Below are positions 16,034-21,065 of a stretch of 21,065 nt of DNA, piece by piece; position 1 is the stretch's first letter, and the number at the start of each line of letters is the position of its first letter. Source of the DNA: SLJM01 sp964415785 (GTDB taxonomy: Bacteria > Myxococcota_A > Bradymonadia > Bradymonadales > Bradymonadaceae); contig CAYQBU010000053.1 of the NCBI GenBank assembly GCA_964415785.1, positions 1 through 21,065 of the forward strand, read 5' to 3'. Under the pieces are notes generated by a model. The model ran no database searches, was not told the origin of the DNA, and saw only the letters and a list, made by a program, of their open reading frames with translations. The position numbers and the translations under genes were made by a program.

Positions 16034-16954
16034 GCGGGGATGGGGCACGAAGATCATGGTGGTGGGAAGGCGCTTGAGAAGCGCTCGGGCCACCGACGGA
16101 TAGAGCCAGCGCTCCAGGCGTCCCTGAGGTCGGGTGCCCAGGAAGGTGGCGTGGGCGTTTCGCTTTTGGATGTACTCGTTGAGCAATATCGCCGGTTGGG
16201 CGGGGTGAACGAAGGTGGCGTATTCCAGGGCTGGAAAGCGGGTGGTGACCTCGGCCATCATCGATTGAAGCGAGCGTCGGGTGTCGGCGGTGCGGGCGGT
16301 GAGGCCGGCGGAGGAGGAGGTGGTGGTGGCGCCCAGTCGGCCAGCGATGGGGGTGTTGGCCCCGTGGGGGCTGGCGTCGAGGGCGTGGACCAGGTGGAGG
16401 CGCGCGGCGCTCAGATCGGCGAGACGGGCCGCTTCCCACAGGGCCTGTTCGGAGTCCGGATGAAAGTCGATGCCCACCACCCACTGAGGATGGGGAGGAA
16501 ACTCGGTCTGGTGAGGGTGAGCGACGACCAGGGGGCAATCGACGGCGTCGAGCAGTTGGTGAGCCGTGGAGCCCATGATCAATCGGCTCAGCCCCTGCAC
16601 GGAGGTGGCGCCGCAGACGAGGATGTCGGCGTATTGATCGCGGCAAAAGGCGGCGAGCTCGGTGGTGGCGTCGCCCTCGCGCAGGACGATGCGCACGTCG
16701 TCGATGGCATGGCCCGTGGTCTTGATGAAGGTTCGCAGCCGATGGGCCAGGCGGTGGCGAGCGCCGCGGTCCGTAAGCTGAGAGTCGTAGCCCGGCAGTG
16801 AGTGGTGATGAAAGGGAGCGCTCTGGGGGATGACGCAGACGACGCTGACGGGGCTGGCCCGGTCCCGTTGGCGGAGCCGGTCGCGAAGGGCCAGACCCCA
16901 GGCGACGGCGGCGCGAGATTCCATGGAGAGATCGACGGCGATAGCGATATGCAT
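16028..16954 (-). CDS. Tandem universal stress protein (two Usp domains)
   Basis: A 308-aa cytoplasmic protein with two UspA domains, about 1-147 and 155-308. Domain 1 starts MHIAIAVDLS and ends with GATSVQGLSRLIMGSTAHQLL and CPLVVAHP. Its ATP-binding signature G-x2-G-x9-G-S/T is nearly kept (Gly115, then Ser118 in place of Gly, then Gly128-Ser129). Domain 2 starts WVVGIDFHPDSEQAL and ends LGTRPQGRLERWLYPSVARAL, where the final GS is PS, so nucleotide binding is probably lost there. Usp proteins buffer stress and energy states. ATG 16954 follows GGAGG with eight bases between. The stop overlaps the convergent cyclo-ligase-like gene by 6 bases. Confidence 0.88.
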   Translation of the reverse strand: MHIAIAVDLSMESRAAVAWGLALRDRLRQRDRASPVSVVCVIPQSAPFHHHSLPGYDSQLTDRGARHRLAHRLRTFIKTTGHAIDDVRIVLREGDATTELAAFCRDQYADILVCGATSVQGLSRLIMGSTAHQLLDAVDCPLVVAHPHQTEFPPHPQWVVGIDFHPDSEQALWEAARLADLSAARLHLVHALDASPHGANTPIAGRLGATTTSSSAGLTARTADTRRSLQSMMAEVTTRFPALEYATFVHPAQPAILLNEYIQKRNAHATFLGTRPQGRLERWLYPSVARALLKRLPTTMIFVPHPRS

Positions 16955-17000
16955 GATCCGGGCCTCCAGCGATCGGGGCGTTGGAAGCTAGAAGATGAAC

Positions 17001-17031
17001 ACCGGCGCCGATGGACCAAATCGGCGCCGGT
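17001..17031 (-). terminator. Perfect 12-bp inverted repeat, possible terminator of the lipase-like gene
   Basis: ACCGGCGCCGAT and ATCGGCGCCGGT pair perfectly around a seven-base loop, about 30 bases past the stop of the minus-strand lipoprotein. The following minus-strand sequence GTTCATCTTCT is only partly T-rich, so termination strength is uncertain. Confidence 0.55.
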
Positions 17032-17059
17032 GGTGGCGATCAAGAATGATCGACGGGAT

Positions 17060-19096
17060 CTACCACACGTCGGGGAAGTAGCAGGGCTCGCCGTCGCAGA
17101 CGTCGATGATTTCTCCGGTATCGAAGAAGTGGACCATCTGCTCGTTATGCTCGTCGAGCTGACGGGGAAGTCCGTGGGGGTCGCCGAAGTCGTCGTCGGG
17201 GGCCAGGTTGCCGGGCTCCGGCCAGGGGTTGCCGAAGTCATAGAGGATGACGCCGGAACCCGTGTGCGGGTAGTCGGCGGTGTCCACGCCCCAGGGGGTG
17301 CCGCGATCGGCGTCGTAGGGCTCGAGGATCGGAATGTCGATGCCGCTTCGGGCGGTGATCTCTTTGGTGACCACGGCGACCTGATAGTCGGCTTTGGCGG
17401 CGGCGAAGATCCCGTAATTGGGCATGTCCGGATCGAAGGGCTCGGCGGTCAGTCGGCGCATATAGCTGATGGGGTCGACCTTGTCCCACATCAACTGGAT
17501 GACGACCATGGCCATGCCCTGGTCGACGCGCTGGGGAAAGCCATTGTTGAGAAAGATGTCATAGACCCCATAGAAGTTGGATGAGCGCTCCATGAGCATG
17601 GCGTAATTGTGGCCGGGAACACCGAAGTGGCCGTGCTGGACCATGGGATCGACGGCCACGTAGGGTACGCCGTAGATGCCGCCCTGGGAGATGCCGGAGT
17701 AGAAGATGCGCTCTTCGTCGACCACGATGTCGGCCTCGATGTCCAGGTCTTCAAGGCCCTCGAACATGCCCTGGGTCAACAGCACGTATTCCAGGATGCC
17801 CTGGTGCATGCGGTCGACCAATTCCTCAAAGTAGGTCGGCTGCTGAAGGGCCTGGATGGCCTGGGGGACGTCGCCGTCGGAGAAGCCGATAAAGTCGGCG
17901 GCGAAGAAGATGAGGTCATCTTCATTGGCCATTTTTTGATTGAACCCACCGCTGACCTGGCTACCACTGCCGAGCATGCCGTGGCCGTATTTGACGAGGC
18001 CGTGAGGCGTGCCGTCGACGGCGGAATGGGGGATCTGGAGATAGAAGTCGGCGTCGCGCCAGCCGTTTTGGGTGGGATTTCCATCGTCGTCGCGATGCAT
18101 CAGCCAGGAGGGGGAAGAGGTGCGGTCAGCTTCCTCCATGAAGTGAGGGACGCGGAAGGTGCCCTCGACCTCAAAGGCGATGTGGTCGTGCTGGCTCTCG
18201 TCGTAGGCGTCGATGTTGTTGATGGTTAGCTCGATGCCCTCGTCGTCGGCAATGGCGATGCCCTGGTCGATGATGGAGAGAAGCTCGCCGTGGATGCCGT
18301 CGCTGCTGCCGGTGTGGAAATCCCAGGCCAGCGTCAGCTCGTCGAGGTCGATGCCTTCGCCATCGAGGTAGTCAAAGATCTCGTCGAAGCGATCCTGACG
18401 GGGCGCCAGGGCGCTGTGGTCGTCGGTGTCGCCGCTGAGGAGAGCGTCGAAGGCCTCGGAGCGCTCGATGGGGTCTCCATCAGTATCCTCGAGGTTGCGA
18501 AAGGCGACGATGTAGCGGGTGTCCTCCTCGAGGATGACGCCGGGGCGCAAATAAAGGATTTGCTCGGCGGGATCCGTGGCCTGAGCGTCGAGCTCAGCCC
18601 AGAAGGGAACGGGCTCCAGGCCGTCGTCGGTGACCTCGAAGTACAGCGCTGTGCGCGTGTCATCTTCGATGGAAGGCGCCATATCCTCTTCGGTGGGCAT
18701 GGCGCTGACATCGATGTTGGGGAAGAGGGTCGCCACCGGCGTTCCCAGGCCGTAGCCATCGAGGCGTCGATAGCCCTCGGGGGAGACGGCGCCACCCTCA
18801 TCGCTGATGGGAAGGCTCTCCTCGCCAAAGCCCAGGGTATAGCCCGTCTCCCGATCGGCGTCGTCCTCCAGATAGAGGTTGGAGGGCCAGGGCATGGAGC
18901 AGTAATCGGGCATCAGCGGATCGCAGTCCTCGTCGATGTCTCCAGGCTCCTGGTTGTTGGGCTCGGTGTTATTGGGCTCGGTGTTATTGGGCTGGTTATT
19001 GGGCTGGTTGTTGGTGGCATCGCTGTCGTCGTCGCCACAGGCTCCAATGGCCAGCAGGGAGACGCTGAGTAGCGCCACGAGTGAAATTCGTCGCAT
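17060..19096 (-). CDS. Lipase/esterase-like lipoprotein with Asn-Pro-rich linker
   Basis: A 678-aa surface or periplasmic lipoprotein. The signal MRRISLVALLSVSLLAIGAC has Cys20 in the lipobox IGAC, then DDD and an NNQP/NNTEP repeat linker (29-51). Residues about 55-250 resemble the N-terminal domain of bacterial lipases (beta-rich, with TRTALYFEV and TRYIVAFRNLED). The C-terminal half looks like an alpha/beta hydrolase: KYGHGMLGSGS suits an oxyanion loop, and YSGISQGGIYG is a GxSxG elbow with Ser470 as nucleophile. Candidate acid and His residues follow (DPMVQHGHFGVPGH; DYPHTGSG; EQMVHFF). The substrate is unknown: a triglyceride, polyester or other ester is plausible. ATG 19096 follows GAGG by seven bases. 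A copy of the intergenic half-site lies 29-47 bases upstream. Confidence 0.8.
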   Translation of the reverse strand: MRRISLVALLSVSLLAIGACGDDDSDATNNQPNNQPNNTEPNNTEPNNQEPGDIDEDCDPLMPDYCSMPWPSNLYLEDDADRETGYTLGFGEESLPISDEGGAVSPEGYRRLDGYGLGTPVATLFPNIDVSAMPTEEDMAPSIEDDTRTALYFEVTDDGLEPVPFWAELDAQATDPAEQILYLRPGVILEEDTRYIVAFRNLEDTDGDPIERSEAFDALLSGDTDDHSALAPRQDRFDEIFDYLDGEGIDLDELTLAWDFHTGSSDGIHGELLSIIDQGIAIADDEGIELTINNIDAYDESQHDHIAFEVEGTFRVPHFMEEADRTSSPSWLMHRDDDGNPTQNGWRDADFYLQIPHSAVDGTPHGLVKYGHGMLGSGSQVSGGFNQKMANEDDLIFFAADFIGFSDGDVPQAIQALQQPTYFEELVDRMHQGILEYVLLTQGMFEGLEDLDIEADIVVDEERIFYSGISQGGIYGVPYVAVDPMVQHGHFGVPGHNYAMLMERSSNFYGVYDIFLNNGFPQRVDQGMAMVVIQLMWDKVDPISYMRRLTAEPFDPDMPNYGIFAAAKADYQVAVVTKEITARSGIDIPILEPYDADRGTPWGVDTADYPHTGSGVILYDFGNPWPEPGNLAPDDDFGDPHGLPRQLDEHNEQMVHFFDTGEIIDVCDGEPCYFPDVW
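18944..19012 (-). repeat. Coding tandem repeat (NNQP/NNTEP units)
   Basis: Five Asn-Asn-x(1-2)-Pro units (residues 29-51) encoded by near-identical 12-15 bp repeats such as GGCTCGGTGTTATT. It makes a flexible linker behind the lipid anchor. Multiples of three mean slippage would change linker length without breaking the frame. Confidence 0.9.
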
Positions 19097-19337
19097 AAAA
19101 ATACCTCGAGGGTGAAAAGTTACCCGTGAATAATCCGGGTTAGGGAAATATCACAATACCCCGCAAAGCTATCATAGGTTGGCCTTAAAATGCAGCTATG
19201 CATTGGAAATGGCCGAGTTTGGCCGCGATCAATGAAGGGCCCGCAAGAGAGAGCCCTTGCGCAGAGGTCACCAAAAGCCCTAGGGTGGGTGAAGAGAACA
19301 TCTTTCGATAGCTATATCAAGGGGTTAGCGGGAAGTG
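19097..19337. other. Divergent spacer between two lipoprotein genes
   Basis: A 241-bp gap between the lipase-like and PI-PLC genes. It holds the single half-site C and an AT-rich region with a minus-strand TATGAT (near 19170) that lacks a clear -35. No coding frame or RNA gene is supported. Confidence 0.5.
19125..19143 (+). repeat. Single half-site of the intergenic repeat, copy C
   Basis: CGTGAATAATCCGGGTTAG matches the half-sites at 5842-5922 and 11232-11286. It stands 29 bases upstream of the lipase-like lipoprotein start. Its own ends (ACCCG/CGGGT) can pair as a small hairpin. Confidence 0.6.
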
Positions 19338-20219
19338 ATGAGGCATTGGTTTCAGGTGACTGGGGTAGGGTTGGTGATGGCGCTGGTGGTCCTCGGCGAT
19401 CTGGGATGCGTGGAGGACGATGAGGTCCGCGACGAGCAGGCGTGCAATGGATACGAGGAACTCTGCGATCGCCCCTACTCGGAGGTGGTCTTTGCGGCGA
19501 CCCATAATGCGATGGGCAATGCCGTCGACGGGTGGTGGGCGCCGAACCAGAACCTGCCGCTGGGCGACCAGTTGGACGATGGGATTCGGGTCTTTTTGCT
19601 CGACACCTACGAGGAAGATGGAGAGGTGGAGCTCTGTCATTTTGACTGCATGCTGGGAAGCCGCCCGCTGCTCGATGCGATGGAGGAGTTTCGGGCGTTT
19701 ATGGATGAGAATCCGCGGGAGGTGATCACGATCATCTTTGAGGATCATATCCCGGGAGAGCGGACGGTCGATATTCTGGAGAAGGCCGATCTCGACGAGT
19801 TGGTCTACACCCATGATGAGGAGGAGGGGTGGCCGACGCTGGAGGAGATGATCGAGGCCGACGAGCGCCTGGTGGTGACCAATGAGAGCGCCGGGCCGCC
19901 ACCGGAGTGGCTGCATCACGTGTGGGATCTGGGGTGGGATACGCCCTTTGGTTTTGAATCGATCGATGAGTTTAATTGCGAGCACAACCGCGGCACCCAG
20001 GAGGGCGACCTCTTTTTGATCAACCACTGGATCCTCGATCCCCTGCCGCGGCCGGCCAACGCCAGTGAGGTCAACGACTACGAGGTGTTGATGGATCGGG
20101 TCGAGGAGTGCGAGGAGAAGTGGGATCGATGGCCCACCTATATCGCCGTCGATTTCTACGACGACGGCGATATCTTTGAGGTGGTGGACGTGCTCAACGG
20201 GGTGATGGTGCCGCGTTGA
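19338..20219 (+). CDS. PI-PLC X-domain lipoprotein (phospholipase C-like)
   Basis: A 293-aa exported protein resembling the X domain of phosphatidylinositol-specific phospholipase C, which cleaves the glycerol-phosphate bond of phosphoinositides. A hydrophobic signal leads to GDLGC with Cys24; the lipobox is unusual because Asp stands at -3, so lipidation is less certain. SEVVFAATHNAM gives the first catalytic His56. QLDDGIRVFLLDTY (78-91) holds the Arg/Asp pair typical of the fold, and ELCHFDC gives the second His101, flanked by Cys100/Cys104. VITIIFEDHI and YIAVDFYDDGD are later barrel strands. This subgroup, related to secreted plant and fungal PLCX proteins, often has unproven activity. 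ATG 19338 is favoured over the GTG just before it; the ribosome site (GGAAG) is close and weak. Confidence 0.83.
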   Translation: MRHWFQVTGVGLVMALVVLGDLGCVEDDEVRDEQACNGYEELCDRPYSEVVFAATHNAMGNAVDGWWAPNQNLPLGDQLDDGIRVFLLDTYEEDGEVELCHFDCMLGSRPLLDAMEEFRAFMDENPREVITIIFEDHIPGERTVDILEKADLDELVYTHDEEEGWPTLEEMIEADERLVVTNESAGPPPEWLHHVWDLGWDTPFGFESIDEFNCEHNRGTQEGDLFLINHWILDPLPRPANASEVNDYEVLMDRVEECEEKWDRWPTYIAVDFYDDGDIFEVVDVLNGVMVPR

Positions 20220-20305
20220 GTGGGCGCCCGCTTTGGGGGGCGTCAGATGTGACCACAATTGAGGGGAGGCAGTAGTGATGAGGTCCGTGAGCGAGGAGAC
20301 GGAGG

Positions 20306-20986
20306 ATGGAACGGTTTATCAGCGCCATCATGGCCGACGCAGAAATCGCCGGACACGTCGTGGAGCAGCAAGGCCGCGGCGAAGGCGTGGACTTTGCTCT
20401 GGCGATCGATGAGGCCCGGGTTCGCCGAGGGTTCTTCGAGCGCCTGTTTTGGGAGGTGGAGGGTTCGCCAGGGGCAGGGGGGCGGGCTCGACAGCCGCAG
20501 ATCCTGGGGATCAGCCCCTATCGAGCGCAGATGCTCACGGAGTGGATCAAGGAGGGCCATGTGGCGGTGGTCTTCCATGTGCAGCGAGCAGGGGTCGACG
20601 GGCTGTGCCAGGCGTTGATCGAGCATGGGGCCTGGGCCATCGAGGTGGAGCACCAGGCAGGGGGCACTGCAGAGCGCGATGAGCCCGACCGACGGCTCTT
20701 CGAGGCCCTGGAGCGGCGCTGTCGGGTGCACTTTGCCGAGGCCTATGGGCGTGGGATGGCGGGCTATGAGGGGATGCGGCCGGCCTATCTCTTTGGGATG
20801 TGGCTGGCGATGCAGCGGCGACCGGAGCAAGAGGTCTTTGAGGAAGTGCGCACTCAGGCGCGAAGCCTGTGGGAGAATCGTCGACGCCAGTCCTGGGAGG
20901 GCGTGGAGGAGGCCGTCGATTTCGGGTGGCGCTGCGTGCGAAGACAACAGCGCCGCCGGGCCCAGCGAGGGGCGCGGCGGCGCTGA
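20306..20986 (+). CDS. Unrecognised Arg-rich cytoplasmic protein, 226 aa
   Basis: I do not recognise this family. It has no signal or membrane segment, a run of helical segments (LAIDEARVRRGFFERLFWEVE; LFEALERRCRVHFAEAYGRG), a central strand-like stretch GHVAVVFHVQRAGVDGLCQAL, and a strongly basic C-terminal tail (RRQQRRRAQRGARRR), which could bind nucleic acid or simply reflect GC-rich DNA that doubles as a hairpin. GAGGAG lies six bases before ATG 20306. It follows the PI-PLC gene by 86 bases on the same strand and may be co-transcribed, but a shared role is not apparent. Confidence 0.7.
   Translation: MERFISAIMADAEIAGHVVEQQGRGEGVDFALAIDEARVRRGFFERLFWEVEGSPGAGGRARQPQILGISPYRAQMLTEWIKEGHVAVVFHVQRAGVDGLCQALIEHGAWAIEVEHQAGGTAERDEPDRRLFEALERRCRVHFAEAYGRGMAGYEGMRPAYLFGMWLAMQRRPEQEVFEEVRTQARSLWENRRRQSWEGVEEAVDFGWRCVRRQQRRRAQRGARRR
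20948..20985 (-). terminator. GC-rich hairpin at convergent gene ends
   Basis: CAGCGCCGCC and GGCGGCGCTG pair perfectly across 18 bases that also hold GGGCCC. It covers the last codons and stop of the Arg-rich gene. On the minus strand it is followed by TTGTCTTC, so it fits best as a terminator for the gene entering from the right edge. Confidence 0.5.
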
Positions 20987-21010
20987 AGGGATGGATCGGT
21001 TATGTGCCGT

Positions 21011-21065
21011 TCAGGGCATGCAGTAGCCGGTGTCATTTTCGGTGAGCACGCCGCTGTCCACCGCC
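21011..21065 (-). CDS. C-terminal tip of an unknown protein (rest outside window)
   Basis: On the minus strand a frame open to the window edge ends in AVDSGVLTENDTGYCMP and TGA. The composition is like a real protein, and the convergent spacing (24 bases) plus the terminator-like hairpin beyond the stop support it. No family can be named from 17 residues. Confidence 0.45.
   Translation of the reverse strand, partial: AVDSGVLTENDTGYCMP

Noticed and set aside
19235..19258. AAGGGC/GCCCTT inverted repeat upstream of the PI-PLC gene
   Set aside because: Only six base pairs, 12-base loop, no T tract and no gene ending beside it.

Overview
The window is a GC-rich (roughly 60%) bacterial chromosomal segment, densely coded, with acidic proteins, several short-signal lipoproteins and an Asn/Pro-rich linker behind one lipobox. 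The mix (multiheme lipoprotein, GxSxG lipase-like lipoprotein, PI-PLC lipoprotein, DksA-like factor, short RNase E/G, PcrA-type helicase) and the style of the lipoproteins suggest a deltaproteobacterial-type organism, perhaps Bradymonadales/Myxococcota. That placement is inferred from protein style, not from a marker gene. No rRNA, tRNA, CRISPR array, phage gene, transposase or integrase was seen.

Layout, left to right. The end of valS (3-1262, +) is followed by an HExxH SprT-like metalloprotease (1329-2093) that abuts a lipoprotein joining a UshA/metallophosphatase-like domain to four CxxCH heme sites (2094-3839). An unrecognised acidic 526-aa protein follows (4034-5614). Next comes a 571-bp gap that is not empty: it holds two tandem minus-strand micro-genes for 26-aa and 31-aa single-pass membrane peptides, an inverted-repeat element, short direct repeats and a promoter for an NAD-type isocitrate dehydrogenase (6186-7199). 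A strong bidirectional terminator separates icd from the convergent pcrA-type helicase (7291-9750, -). A GNAT acetyltransferase (9969-10757, +) converges on a DksA/TraR-type zinc-finger gene (10785-11177, -).

After a 564-bp gap holding a second copy of the inverted-repeat element and a probable long structured leader come rng (RNase E/G family) and glpK, probably one operon. A small lipoprotein (14764-15321, -) and a COG0212-type 5-formyl-THF cyclo-ligase-like gene (15320-16033, +) are divergent with overlapping start codons. The latter overlaps at its stop with a convergent tandem-Usp protein (16028-16954, -). A large lipase-like lipoprotein (17060-19096, -) and a PI-PLC X-domain lipoprotein (19338-20219, +) are divergent and may form a secreted lipid-degrading pair. 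An unrecognised Arg-rich gene (20306-20986) and the 3' tip of another minus-strand gene close the window.

The most interesting features not explained by ordinary genes are a shared ~19-bp motif (consensus CRTGAATNATYCGGGYNA) found five times at three intergenic sites, each upstream of a minus-strand gene; the pair of micro-membrane-protein genes; and the long leader of rng. Most of the window is otherwise housekeeping and cell-envelope genes; I did not find a defence or mobile system.
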